Counted from the first letter of the stretch, positions 23,301 to 33,862 are shown. The stretch is 64,000 bases of DNA from Nelumbo lutea (GCA_022828595.1 JAKGHH010000003.1:106787583-106851582); one strand, 5' to 3'. Translations and numbers: made by a program. The notes: a model not told the origin generated them from the sequence alone.

Positions 23301-25088
23301 TGTAAATCTAATAAGGAGGCGGCCAATGAGTTCAATGGTAGCTCATAGTAAGGTTTATTGTAGATCTTTTTTTTTTTTTTTTTGTGAAAGCTGTTCCTCT
23401 AGCTTCTGTCTAAATGCCAAGTTTGCCCTTTCAGGTTCAAAAATTCTGACGTCTGTTGAAATCCAATTACCTGCAAATGTAATTTAGTTGTAGTACTTAA
23501 TTTTTTTCCCCAAGTGGTCTTCTTATGCGATTGATTTGTAACTTAGCTTTCTTTTTATTTAGTGTCTCTCTGTCTCTCTTTCTAACAGCACATGCACACA
23601 GCCACAGAGATCCCTAGCCCATAATGGGGGCCTAATAGCTTGATGTGCCACCTCGATTTTGTAGCACATGCTTTTTTTTTTCTCCTGACTTCTGAATGTC
23701 ACTCTATTTGGATGGATGTCTTTCTGGAAACTGATACTGTGAACCTTGTTTGACACATTGACCTTTCTAATTAAGCAATTTGGTAACCTAACAGATATAG
23801 TTTCTTCTTCCACGCTTGTGTGGATTTTAATATAATTCTCTTTCACTCTATGATGGTATTATTTAGGATATAATCTATTGATGGTACATTATTATGTGCT
23901 ATGAACTAACTTTTACTTTGCTACATGCAGCCATGGGAGAAATAATCGTGGTTGGATTTGTTGTAATGCTTTCACTTGGAGTGGTACTTCTCTTTTTCAT
24001 ATGTAAATGTGCAATTGCTCTTGTGAAAGAAAGAAAAAGATGCAATGCTAGAAAAACTGAACTCTTGAAAATGGAACATTTCCAGAACCATACTGTAAGT
24101 GTGCTTTATATATTCTGGCTATTTTGGTTGATGGTCATTCTACTATGGTCAATAAACAGTTATTATGAAAAAGATATATTTGTTCTATTGTTTTCTTCCC
24201 TTTAACTTCAATATTTACTTTCGTCGCTTACAAGATTTACCACATGTTTATCTGTATGGTTTCTTCTGAAACATCTGAACATAAATCATGTTTTCAGTAG
24301 TCAATTGACTAATCTCAGAAGACTTGGAACCAAAATTTTCTTATTACATGCTTTTGTTTATATGTATGCAGTCAAATGCAACATCATTGGATGATGCAAC
24401 CTACTTCACAGCCTGTTGTTCAAGCCCTTTCTTGCTTAGGAGCCAGAATTCCAACTTCCGCCAGCGGTAAGAACTTTTATTCATTTCAATTTGAAAATTG
24501 TTCTTAGAATGATAAGGAATGAAAAGGAAATAGGTTATTATACTCAAAACATAAAAAGAAAAAGACAAAATGGTACACAGATGACTGCCCTCTAGACTGC
24601 ATACTGGTTAATGGTTCTATATTATTTGACTAAAAGAATGTTTAAAATATAGATACTGGAAAATCTATGACCTGTTGAGAAATGTATGGGTGTTGTCTTT
24701 TGACATAGACACAAGGTACACCATTTATTCAATGGTTCTGTGTACCACTCAAGCCATATATCAGATTAGATTCGGCATCTCTGTGTGCTAATCCTTGAAA
24801 TTGCATCTTACTTTCTCATTGTTTTTTGTTTAGGCTGCGTTTGGCTTAAAAGAAAATATAAGGAAAGGAAGAGAAAAGTAGGGAAACCTATACAAGGTTT
24901 ATATGGGTTTCCCTACCTTTCCCTTCCTTTGCTTACATTTTCTTTCAAACCAAACACTGCCTTAATGTGATACCATTTTACACTTTTTTATGATAATTCT
25001 TTGTGCATCTTTCAGGTCATGCCGTCAATCTGGAACTCAAGGATCTTGCAGTAATGAATATTGCTCATCTCAGTCCTCTGGCGATTAG
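18032..25088 (+). CDS. GEX2: GEX2-like gamete surface protein, 3' exons only
   Basis: Nine exons join with matching phases and GT-AG borders: 18128-18280, 18571-18788, 19148-19375, 19568-19788, 21149-21387, 23191-23347, 23931-24094, 24372-24466 and 25016-25088 (TAG 25086-25088). They give about 515 open residues. The extracellular part has beta-sandwich repeats with YFGNDSFTYTISDING, VLGIPPQF, EPINDPPFI and a cysteine pair in GNYGCCPDCAEG. A transmembrane helix (IIVVGFVVMLSLGVVLLFF) follows, then a basic, cysteine- and serine-rich tail of about 85 residues. This resembles the C-terminal half of plant GAMETE EXPRESSED 2, a sperm membrane protein known to act in gamete attachment; the assignment is from memory. 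Coding may begin at 18032 (ENPSHHELQCNLQFPVQG), but it would need a one-base shift in a C-run near 18112, so that part is unsure. The 5' exons must lie beyond the copia insertion or be lost. Confidence 0.68.
18932..18964. repeat. (CT)n microsatellite in GEX2-like intron
   Basis: About 13 CT units follow a CCCTC-rich start in the intron between 18788 and 19148. Confidence 0.9.
19913..20630 (+). repeat. Tandemly repeated RTE-tail-like unit in GEX2-like intron
   Basis: Three partial copies of one unit lie in a row. Copy starts (AACCCCAAAATAGTTATGAT or CCTGGAAATGGATGTGG) occur at about 19915, 20204 and 20368. Two copies end CCCATATGGTTGGGATAAGG followed by (GAT)n at about 20173-20205 and 20594-20628. 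That ending is the 3' tail of plant RTE LINEs and the SINEs that share it. An (AT)n tract at 20336-20365 joins the second and third copies. It enlarges the intron to about 1.4 kb. Confidence 0.75.
24833..24961. mobile_element. Tourist-like foldback MITE in last GEX2-like intron
   Basis: The 129-bp element has arms of about 60 bp that pair along almost their whole length: GGCTGCGTTTGGCTT on the left and the complement of CAAACCAAACACTGCC on the right. It is flanked by the 3-bp duplication TTA at 24830-24832 and 24962-24964, as in PIF/Harbinger Tourist elements. It lies 54 bp before the last exon. Confidence 0.85.
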
Positions 25089-25415
25089 TATCAGCAAACC
25101 TCTGATACCACTTAACTGCCTCTTGCCACTGAAAGGAGACAGGAACTGCTTGAGTCCTTACAATGAGGAAAAAGCTGTAGTTTTAACTTGGGTTGAACTT
25201 GGGTTGGCTAGATGTAGTCACTAGCAATGTGCTTATCCATAATCACATTTCATCAAAGGGTTTTTGGAGTTATTATTGTTGGTGATTTACCTCTACGCTG
25301 CAGTGGTAAAGTTGAAACCTCAGACAGTCGAACCCACTTGGCCAGCTGTCCAAGTTAAAAACAGGATAGAAATTATGAAATGTCAAATAAAAGTCATAAT
25401 AAATTAAAGAGGAAT
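25089..25415. other. 3' flank of the GEX2-like gene
   Basis: This stretch holds the presumed 3' UTR. A box-A-like CTGCAGTGGTAAAG and a box-B-like sequence near 25300-25345 hint at an old SINE remnant. No coding signal is seen. Confidence 0.4.
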
Positions 25416-25628
25416 TAGGGGTGAAACTTGGGTGGGCCCGGGCCTAGATCGGCCCAGCCCACAATTTTGGACGGATTGGGCTTGCATCAAATTTGGTGAA
25501 GGCTAAGCACTTGGACAAATGACTGAATGAGGCTTAGCTTAGACTTAGGCTTTAAGCACAATTCTTAAGATTGGGCTCGGGTTGAGCTTAAATCCGGCCC
25601 AGACTTTCCAACTTGCATACTTATCCTA
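25416..25628. repeat. hAT-like non-autonomous repeat (TAGGGGTGAAACTTGGG family)
   Basis: It begins TAGGGGTGAAACTTGGGTGG and ends CCAACTTGCATACTTATCCTA, giving imperfect inverted ends. The inside is degenerate GGCCCAGCCC and GGGCTTGGG sequence. Related copies lie at 34093-34514 and 52533-52845. No clear 8-bp duplication remains. Confidence 0.6.
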
Positions 25629-25801
25629 CTTTCATTTCATAGGTAGAATTTGGAGATCTACTCTCACTATTGCTTCACGTGGCCTCAGATAACCAAAAGT
25701 TAGGATCTTTTGACCACAACACATATGAAACATCGGTTGTACTGGATGAGCGTGGCCATCAATTTGTTGTGGTCAGATCCAAACTCGTTAATCAACCGGA
25801 T

Positions 25802-26518
25802 TGTCACGGGGTAGATGTGTAGCGGAAGAAACCGTGCGGTGTCTAGGCCAAGGTAGGCTACAAGCCTTTTATATGCTTAGGGTTAGGAGTTGCTTGATAA
25901 GATGGTTCTACCAAGTTCAGTAGCACTGGATTATGACCCCAATTCGTATGGACGGAGTTTTTTGTTGGCTCTGGCCGATCCATGGGAGGCGCCTCTTACG
26001 TATTAAAGGGGGACGGCCATGATGAGAGGCAACTAGGCGTCGATGAGAGGGACTCTTGTATGCCGATGATGTAGGCACTTGATGTGCCGATGATGATAGG
26101 CAACCGCTAGGTCAGAACACACCCGTGCGGTATGGGCAACGGGATAGCTCATTTGGCTTAGGCAAGGGGCTGGCGTGGTGAAGGGTCATGCTTAGGCCAT
26201 GTCCGCATGCAAAGCCTCCCTTGAGTGTTTATGGCGTAGTGTCGGTCCATGCATTGTCCCCATGAGCATGTGTTCGCCCATGAGGAACCCTAGTAGCCAT
26301 GCTAGCTATTAACTAGGGTTGCCCCGCAAGGGATGTTGGTCTAGGAGTGCCAAGGTTAGGCACCCAAGGAGGTCGATCACCCATCCTCAAAGAGTTGGTG
26401 GTCTACCTAAAGATGACATGAGATTTTTCAATAATCTTACTAGCAAAAATGACGGTGATGTCCCTTAACGTAAGCCCGCCAAGCGTAGGCAAGGCTAAGT
26501 CTGTGTCAGACCGTGATA
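25802..26518 (-). repeat. Non-autonomous element, left (3') LTR
   Basis: This 717-bp copy starts TGTCACGGGGTAGATG and ends CAGACCGTGATA. The changed terminal CA (here TA) shows decay. It contains a segment (about 26230-26450) that is deleted from the right LTR. Confidence 0.8.
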
Positions 26519-27767
26519 GGCTCCCCCCATTCAATCTATTGTCATCCTCGACAATGGCTCCTTTGTGAATGGGTGTCTGTGTCATGTGCCATCCACTTGT
26601 GTGTCAGTTCCTGGGCTCGCCTGGCTAACCCAGGTCTCGCCTATGTTAGTGCCCATTTATGGGGACGTAACCATTTCATCATGCCGGTCTACCTAGACTT
26701 CACCCCCAGTGTTGAGGTTACTCAAACCGTGCAATGGCTATGCCATTGAACAGTGTGTGAGAAGGGCCCTTGAAGAAATTGGATGTGTGTGCTTCGCGGA
26801 GGTCTGCCCCATGTATCTTTTTACCTCAAGGCTCAACTGTCTTCTTGATAGCTTTTTTGTGGTGCTACTGAACACGATGTGATAAGTCTACTCTTGCTGT
26901 TGGTGATGTGTCCTGGGTACCCTTTCACCATGTTGGCCTGTAGACTTCACCTCGTCGTGTGCGGGTTACTCAAACCTAGTTCATGGCTTATGCTCTTTTG
27001 TCCCTCTAAACTACACTTCACCGCCGACTTGGGCTACCTCTTCGCTTCGAGGGGGCTCCAATGTGCTATTGCCTCAAGGAGATTTGACCACAATATGCAC
27101 GAGTGTGGCAACTTTTCCCCATGATGTTGTCGAACATGCACTTGCCTATGATGTGTGATTGTTGCTGCAAGTGTTCCACCTTGTTGAATGCTGAGCATGT
27201 CCTCTGATGCATTGCTGGTGTAGAGCCACCATACTCCAATGGCCAGTGTACCCGCATTCCTAACATTCCAATATTGTGGCTTTAGCTAAGGACCCATTTG
27301 TGCTAAACAACCACTTTAGTGATATTCCTTGACCAACTGTCGACACCAACCAATTTTGGACCGCTATCCCCGCCTTAGTAGTGCTTCTGAAAAGCTACGA
27401 AATTATGGCTCATCCTTCATGAAACCAAGATGTAGGCGCACCGCCCGCAACTCACTAAAATGAATAGAAACTAATGTCCGTGAAGAAGCATGGTACTCCC
27501 CCGTTCAAACCACCACAATATGCCTTTCATGAAATGACCTATGTGTCTGACCCCGCATGAGCACAACACCCAATGTGTTTGCCCCCACAAGGGCGCTGCT
27601 TTTGGAGTCATTAGAATGGGGACATGAATGAATGGCCTCTTGCCAAGCCTAATGAGAGTTGTTGGCTTGAACCCGAGTAGAAGTGCCGAGGGACCGCACC
27701 CCACAATGTGCTGCTTGTCGAGATTACCGCTTCAACTGGCTCTGTGTGCTTTTGCTTTGATACCAAC

Positions 27768-28245
27768 TGTAACAGGGGTAGATGTGCAGCGGAAGAAACT
27801 CGTGTGGCGTCCAAGCCAAGGCAGGCCAAGACAAGCCTTTTGTATGCTTAGGGATAGGAGTTGCCCGATAAGATGGCTCCACCAAGTTCAGTAGCACTGG
27901 ATCATGACCTCAATTCGCTTGGCCGGGGCTCTTTGCTAGCTCTAGTTAGTCCATGGGAGGCGCCTCTTACATGCTAAAGGGGGACGATGAGAGGGACTCC
28001 TATATGCCAATGATGTAGACACCTGATGTGTCGATGACGATAGGCAACCATTGGGCCGGAACACACCCGTGCGCTATGGGCAATGGAACAGTTCATTCAG
28101 CTTAGGCAAGGGGCTGGCGTGGTGAAGGGTCATGCTTAGGCCAGGGTCGCATGCGAAGCCTCCCTTGAGTGTCAGTGGCCGGTGATGTCCCTTAACATAA
28201 TCCCACCAAGCATATGCAAGGCTAAACCTGTGTCAGATCATGACA
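27768..28245 (-). repeat. Non-autonomous element, right (5') LTR with primer site
   Basis: This 478-bp copy starts TGTAACAGGGGTAGATG and ends CAGATCATGACA. The primer site is next to its left end at 27755-27767. The many differences from the left LTR point to an old insertion. Confidence 0.8.
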
Positions 28246-28521
28246 GGGTAGTGGCGTGGCTCAGTTGGTAGCATCTCTGCTTTGTTGTAGCGGCCTAGCG
28301 GGGACCTGGGAATTGGGATGATGGGATCTTGCTCAATTGGTGATGATTGGGCCAGCCTGGTCCGGTCGAGTTTTACGTCATGCTCCGGGCTCCGGTTCAT
28401 CGGGCTTGATCCGGTGTCCTCTTATAATAAAATGTAAATAATTTAAATAAAAAAATGGGCTCCTCCGTCGTCAATGATCAGCTGTCCTCCTTCGCCCTGT
28501 GGACGCTTCGGAACTGTATCC
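28246..28521 (+). promoter_or_regulatory. Upstream region of the FAHD1-like gene
   Basis: The 276 bp between the LTR element and the chosen ATG hold a box-A-like TGGCTCAGTTGGTAGCAT at 28258-28275 without a convincing box B, probably an old SINE end, and an A-rich TAATAAAATGTAAATAATTT near 28424. An ATG at 28455 opens an overlapping out-of-frame reading of about 37 codons. A second ATG at 28474 is in frame with the gene. No firm TATA box can be set. Confidence 0.4.
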
Positions 28522-31500
28522 ATGGCAACTCCCTCTTCCGCTTATCAGAAGCTTCTGAGCATGGGCACTAAGATCGTCGCCGTCGGTAGAAACTACGTTG
28601 CTCATGCCAAAGAACTCGGCAACGCCGTCCCAAAGGTGTCTTTATCTCTCAGTCTTTCTTCCACACAAATCTATGCTTGCTCTTCTGTCCTCCTCCAAAT
28701 ATCGGCTTACCGACGCAATGTTAGGTTGGAAACTTGAAATATGTTTTCTCTGGAAAATGATTAATCTGTTTATGTTTGGATATGTTTTGAGGAAATTAAG
28801 TTGTTAAGAGCCTCTTTTAGGTTGAAACCCACCTTAATTTCAGCATAATCGTTTACCTCTTCGAAGACTTCAGCTTGATCTAGGTTGAATGAACTATGAT
28901 GAACGCGCCGCTTTTTTTTTCCTAAAATGAAAAAATGAGCCCGTCGGTCTTGTATCGTTATCACCCAATCACGAGATGGCTCATGGAAAATTTTTCTACT
29001 CCAGGAGCCAGTATTATTCTTGAAGCCCACCTCTTCTTATCTGCAAAATGGGGGTACTATCGAAATTCCCCATCCATTGGAGTCTCTGGATCATGAAGTG
29101 GAGCTAGCGGTCGTCATCGGCCAGAAAGCTCGTGATGTTTCTGAGGCAACTGCCATGGATTATGTTGGAGGTATGTATATCAGAACTCATGACTTCTTTC
29201 CAGAAAAAGGGTTATCTAAATCTAAGTGTACTTCTAATTATCCACTGGTGTGCGTTCAGGGGAACATCGCTTGGGAAGGCATTTTATAAACCTTGAAATT
29301 TTTTTCTCTACCTATTTGTCAGTTTTAGGGGATCATCGCCTATATCTACGATTTTATTTTTTTAAACAAAAACAATTGCCACAATTTTACTGATGGGACA
29401 ATTGTTTTCTGCCTTAAAAAAATAAATTCATACATATTGGTGGAGAGCCCTTTAGTGGAAGCAAATTAGTTTACATGAATCCTGTTGCATCATTCCTCTT
29501 TGTTCAGTGCTATGTTTTTTGTCGAGTTATGGAACCTTGAATCATTTCTTACCTCTTCAACCCATGTCATTTTTTTATTCTACCTATATATCTTCTGAAG
29601 TCTTCAACTTATAACAGATCACTTCTTCTTATTAGTGATGTAGATGGTCTCATCCATATATGACCAAACCATCTTTGGGGCTGTTTGATAAAAGCTGAGG
29701 TAGTTGAACTGAATGGCTTATCACTTTGTCTTTTAGTGAATAAGCTGTTAAGGAGGTTGTGAGCTCCTTAATGGCTGAAACTGAAGTCATTCAGTTCAAC
29801 CACTTCGGTAATGGCCAAAGGTTAAGTCTGCATCCTGTCCAGTCCTCCCAAGATCCCATATAACTGGGACCAATATTGTGCAATGGCCATTTACCTATTT
29901 GGGGACTCAAAAACAGTGTAATTTATACACTGCATTAACATGATACAAGTGGAGAATATACTTGATTCTGTATAACTTCCATTACTAAGTTGGCTTTATT
30001 GGCAACTATCATAATATATGTTACTTCATCAGTGCATCTCAATCCTAAAATCATTCTCAATTTAACAGTTTTGAATTGAGCCCAGAATAGCTACACTTGA
30101 CAGCTGTGTAATCAATAATAATGCCCCACATAAGCCATGCATGTGAAGTGATAGAATGAGTGGTTATGGGACATATACACTTTATGGCTGATGTGGGCAT
30201 TATTATTGGTTGCATAGCCTCTAACACAGCCATCATGTGAAGCTAGTCCGAACTCATTTGAATCACATACCATGTTCACCATATGGACAAGCGTGCACTT
30301 TATGAATATATAAGCTCACTCACTATCATTCTTTTCCATTCAGCCACATGTTCTTTTTTTTTTCTTATGTATGGTCATCCACATTGTTTGGAAATTGCTG
30401 TTAAAATTTTTGTTTCCATTTTTTTCCAGAGCATATTATGTATGAAATTGATCCCCCTTCCCCATTTTTAAATCCTCTAGGTTATGCGCTTGGTTTGGAT
30501 ATGACTGCAAGGGAAATCCAATCTTCTGCCAAGGTATATCTTTGGATATGTTTCCCATTAGTAAAAGGTTAGATAGTCCTACATCTATTATCCTCAGTAG
30601 TTCTCTCAATCAAGTTTGGTTGTGTGTTCTCATAAAGTTAAAAAAATCTATATTCTATCATGCTGAATCTTGGCAAAAGGAGGGATATTTACATTTTTAT
30701 GGATATTATTTGATGTTAAGTTGTATTTTATATCACCATGAATGGGAACTTTTATTTCTCAGACTTGTGATACTCATTCTGTATGATTATTTTGTAATAG
30801 TTGTTTATTAAATATTAATCATGTATATGTTAAAAACTTTAAATCTTTTAATTCCACAGGAAAAAAAATCCATTTCCCTTAATACATCCTTCAAACCTGA
30901 AAATTTTATACTGTTGCAAATTCCCTCTGAAATTCCTCATAGAATTTTTAGTTTTTAAGGATTGAAATTTCCCTCGAAACTAATATTGAACCTTAATTAC
31001 ATGCATAGATGCATTTATGGAAAATATAAATATGCAGGGCAGCAGATGTTCTTTGCTTGAGATGCAACATATAACACTATAAGTTGATAAAGAGTTAAAC
31101 AAGAACTATATGATTAAATGTTGTTGTCTTTAAATTGTTGACCAGGATAAACTTTTGCTTTATATTTATCTCTTATTTTGATTTTTGATTAATTAAGTAG
31201 GGGACATTACTTGGTGTAATGGTAAAACCTTGGGCTGTCAAGCATGAGAATGCAGGTTTGAGTCTGAGTGGCCACTTTGTGCAAAGAAATGCCAAAGGTT
31301 AGGACCGTATCACAGTCCACCCCTCCCAAGATCCCCAGATGGCTGGGACCAACATTGGGTAATGGCCTTTAGTGGCCTTTTTATTAATTGTGTTATTCTA
31401 CTATAGAGATCACTATCTTTTTATTTTATTTTATTTTATTTTATTTTATTTTGTTTACTTTATTAATGTTATTTTTTTGTATTATTATGTTATGTATCAG

Positions 31501-32284
31501 TCTGCAGGTCTGCCCTGGACGGTGGCTAAAGGGCAGGACACCTTCACTCCAATCAGTTCAGTTGTAAGAAACCAAACTCAGATCTTGTCCTTAAGTCTTT
31601 TTAACCAAATATCAGATTGAGATCAGAATGAGACAATAAGGACCAAGCTTTTTGTTTGTCATCCTATTTATGTGAAGGAATTAATGAGCTTTAGAATTCT
31701 AGTCTCACATTTGTTTATTCTCTCAAATCATACAATCTCTATATTAAATGTCTAAGGATTCTAGACATAGTTTCATACAATCAAATAGATGGTGTAATAT
31801 AACATTTTGACAGGCTCATACTTTATGAATTCCTTGCAGCTGCCCAAGTCAATGGTGCCAAACCCCGACAACTTGGAGTTATGGCTAAAGGTTCTAAAAG
31901 TCCAATTTTGCTCCACTTTCTTTTATTTGCATCTTGTGAATGTCTTATTTTCTTTTGGTTATCAAAGAGATGTTAGAGAACTCAGTGATTCATTTCGCTT
32001 CAGGTGGATGGAGAAATCAGGCAGAAGGGATGCACCAAGGATATGATGTTTAAGATCCCATTTCTCATTAGCCACATAAGCTCTACCATGACACTTCTAG
32101 AAGGAGATGTCATACTGACAGGTACTATGTGAGCTTCAGTCAATATATCCTATAACATCGATACTCCCTCTGCAGGGCTGCTGCATGATACACTAATAAA
32201 ATGTTGTTCTGACAAGCATGAGAATGAGTGGTCACTTTGTGCATCCTCCTCCTAATCATCATCATAAACAACAACAACAATAAC

Positions 32285-32343
<59 letters not shown>

Positions 32344-33318
32344 CATCATTGGGTCTGTATCCAGTCTATCCCTCTCAACAATAATAACAGTAATAGTCCT
32401 TTTACCCATCGGTCCTATTCCACAAAAATTAAAATAAAATATACACTTTAACATTAAGGTGTTTTTTTAAATTATGGTATCAATCATGACTCTTTGCTTT
32501 ATCAGTTTTTCTGACCTAAAAAAGCAAATATAATTTTTTGTAGGGCGTTACCCAATTGCTTAGGAAATTGTGATTCTTATGGTATATAACATACTGAAGA
32601 AGTATCCCACCATAACATGAACACTAAGGGGTCATGCTAAGTTGGTGCCTAGGACCATGGTAAACACCAATGCTCATGATTTCATCCTGATTGAAAGTCA
32701 ATACATATCGAGAAATAAGTATATGATATAAATGCTTGCTATTCCCCATGGTCTTAAAAACCAATTACATTTTTCCTTATTCTCTTGGTGGCAGAAATGT
32801 GACTGCTAAGATGGATGAGTAGAAAAACTAGAAAAGATTGATAAAATGAGAGAGTAGACTAAGATGATTTGGGCATGTGCATAGAAGGCCACCAACTGCT
32901 GAAGTTAGAAGTGATTTGTTACACATTGAAGGGGATATGACTTTAAAGAGAATGGATTGGCGAAGCAGGATTCATGTAGCCAACCCCATATAGTTGGGAT
33001 AAGGCATGGATGATGATGATGATCGCCCTTTAAGGTGCTACAAATTTTTGTCTTCCAATTTTCTAACCAATGGCACAGAATAGCAGGTGTATGCGAGATG
33101 CACGTGCTGATTTTCTGACCCCTTTTACGAGGATAAACCACAACCCTGGTGTCTATTATTAATTTTAATTGCTTAGCTGTGCAACTATTTCTATCTATGC
33201 AGGGACTCCTGAAGGTGTTGGCCCTGTAAAAGCAGGCCAGAAGATTACTGCTGGGATAACAGGCCTTGTAGATGTTCAATTTGATGTTAAGAAGCGTCAA
33301 AAGCCAGGAAGTTGCTAA
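28522..33318 (+). CDS. FAHD1: FAHD1-type acylpyruvase / oxaloacetate decarboxylase
   Basis: Seven exons join in phase with GT-AG borders: 28522-28635, 29005-29170, 30481-30533, 31501-31563, 31840-31890, 32004-32121 and 33203-33318 (TAA 33316-33318), giving 226 residues, the usual size of this family. Clear fumarylacetoacetate hydrolase family motifs are GTKIVAVGRNYVAHAKELGN, GGTIEIPHPLESLDHEVELA (metal-binding glutamates), LGLDMTAREIQ, GLPWTVAKGQDTFTPIS and GDVILTGTPEGVGPV. FAHD1 enzymes cleave acylpyruvates or decarboxylate oxaloacetate, mostly in mitochondria, with Mg2+; this is family knowledge. The start at 28522 fits family N-termini, while the in-frame ATG at 28474 would add 16 residues (MISCPPSPCGRFGTVS). 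No stop or shift is seen. Introns hold MITEs, a SINE, microsatellites and an RTE tail. Confidence 0.93.
29692..29810. repeat. Foldback repeat in FAHD1 intron 2
   Basis: The arm near 29692 (GAGGTAGTTGAACTGAATGG) pairs with the complement of the sequence near 29785-29809 (CATTCAGTTCAACCACTTCG). The loop is about 65 bp. It looks like a small MITE starting GGGGCTGTTTGATAA, but no sure target duplication is visible. Confidence 0.6.
29814..29892 (+). repeat. SINE 3' half fragment
   Basis: CCAAAGGTTAAG through CTCCCAAGATCCC and CTGGGACCAATATTG to AATGGCC matches the 3' half of the fuller SINE at 31200-31377. Confidence 0.65.
30095..30240. repeat. Foldback MITE in FAHD1 intron 2
   Basis: The arm with AATCAATAATAATGCC and CACATAAGCCAT (30112-30140) is an inverted copy of the arm ending GGGCATTATTATTGGTTG (30190-30216). 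Outer parts, ACAGCTGTGT and ACACAGCCAT, also pair. It would form a hairpin with a loop of about 50 bp. The family is not recognised. Confidence 0.65.
31200..31377 (+). mobile_element. tRNA-derived SINE in FAHD1 intron 3
   Basis: A polymerase III box-A-like TGGTGTAATGGTAAAACC (31212-31229) is followed by a box-B-like GGTTTGAGTCT (31255-31265), then a body TGCAAAGAAATGCCAAAGGTTAGG and CCCAAGATCCCC. The layout matches Au-type angiosperm SINEs. A possible 7-bp duplication ATTAATT lies at 31188-31194 and 31383-31389. It sits 123 bp before exon 4. Confidence 0.75.
31418..31452. repeat. (ATTTT)n microsatellite
   Basis: Seven units of TTTTA repeat lie just before exon 4 and add to the T-rich sequence near the acceptor. 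Confidence 0.85.
32264..32345. repeat. (AAT)n microsatellite in FAHD1 intron 6
   Basis: A run of about 18 AAT units is flanked by CAACAACAACAA and CAACATC. Fragments of the SINE seen at 31200 lie on both sides (AAGCATGAGAATGAGTGGTC near 32214 and GGGTCTGTATCCAGTC near 32351), so the repeat may have expanded inside a SINE copy. Confidence 0.85.
32795..33023 (+). mobile_element. RTE-type LINE, 3' end fragment
   Basis: Degraded coding reads RWMSRKTRK, DKMRE, RLRWFGHV-like and RPPTAEVRSD in mixed frames, typical of the C-terminus of plant RTE reverse transcriptases. It ends GTAGCCAACCCCATATAGTT then GGGATAAGG and (GAT)n, the standard RTE tail. The copy is 5'-truncated and lies in FAHD1 intron 6. 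Confidence 0.8.
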
Positions 33319-33600
33319 GATCAAAGTAAGATGAGAATCTTCTACATAAAGACTTAATGATCCCTTTGAGCTAAAGTACTATGAAGGAAACGAGAAGTAA
33401 ATAAGTTGTGTCTAGAGGTTGAAGGCTCAACAGTCGACACTCACCAGTAAGTCAACGGATTCCTCATAAGAGCTTTACTCTGTATGATTTTCAGGTGAAA
33501 AGAAAACGTAGAACTTACAAATGTCATTCCATTTAATCTCGTACAAGCTTTCCAATTTGCTAGGTGAGATCTGGTTCTTTGCAAAATTGTCAGGTTAGGA
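33319..33600. other. 3' flank of the FAHD1-like gene
   Basis: This is presumed 3' UTR and spacer. No polyadenylation signal or coding stretch stands out. Confidence 0.4.
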
Positions 33601-33619
33601 GGCATGTTTTCAAGCATAT

Positions 33620-33862
33620 AGGTTCATGGGTGACACAGACACCGGCATTATAGTTAATGAAGATTTTTTTACCACACCTGCTGGTGACATGTTTCTGTGA
33701 ATCCGTATTGCTAGAACCGTTCTATTTATCACTAGGCATTCTTTAAAATCAAATTTACAAAGAACCATACGTGGTCGATCATACACTGCTACTCTGGGTA
33801 ATTCTGTAGGGACGCCTATTGGTCTCATGGATAGTAGGTTGGTGGTTAGAAAGGTAAAATGA
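33620..33862 (+). pseudogene. Short coding relic, possibly endogenous caulimovirid movement-protein-like
   Basis: About 80 codons in one frame have a single TGA near 33698 and end at a TGA near 33860. The latter half reads HSLKSNLQRTIRGRSYTATL and then NSVGTPIGLMDSRLVVRK. The TPI.L.D.R pattern is reminiscent of 30K-type movement proteins of plant pararetroviruses, which are common as old insertions in plant genomes. No neighbouring capsid, protease or RT sequence is seen. The call rests on pattern memory alone; it could equally be another decayed gene. Confidence 0.3.

Larger units (their letters stand above)
25802..28245 (-). mobile_element. Non-autonomous LTR retrotransposon, minus strand
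   Basis: Direct repeats at 25802-26518 and 27768-28245 flank a 1.25-kb core. Read on the minus strand, the right repeat is the 5' LTR and is followed by TTGGTATCAAAGC (27767-27755), close to the tRNA-Met primer site. A polypurine tract, GGGGGGAG, lies next to the left LTR at 26521-26528. So the signals for replication are present but no gag or pol domain is found inside, as in TRIM or LARD elements. The right LTR lacks about 230 bp that the left keeps. Target duplication is not clear. The element lies between the two host genes. Confidence 0.83.

Noticed and set aside
26403..27894. Possible host gene between the two LTR-like repeats
   Set aside because: Frames are short, change constantly, and carry no known domain; primer site and polypurine tract show it is the core of a retroelement.
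28246..28330. tRNA gene suggested by TGGCTCAGTTGGTAGCAT
   Set aside because: The A box is good, but no B box, acceptor pairing or anticodon arm can be built; more likely a SINE remnant.
32140..32454. Minus-strand open frame with a polyleucine run, and plus-strand polyasparagine frame
   Set aside because: Both are translations of the (AAT)n microsatellite in an intron, not genes.
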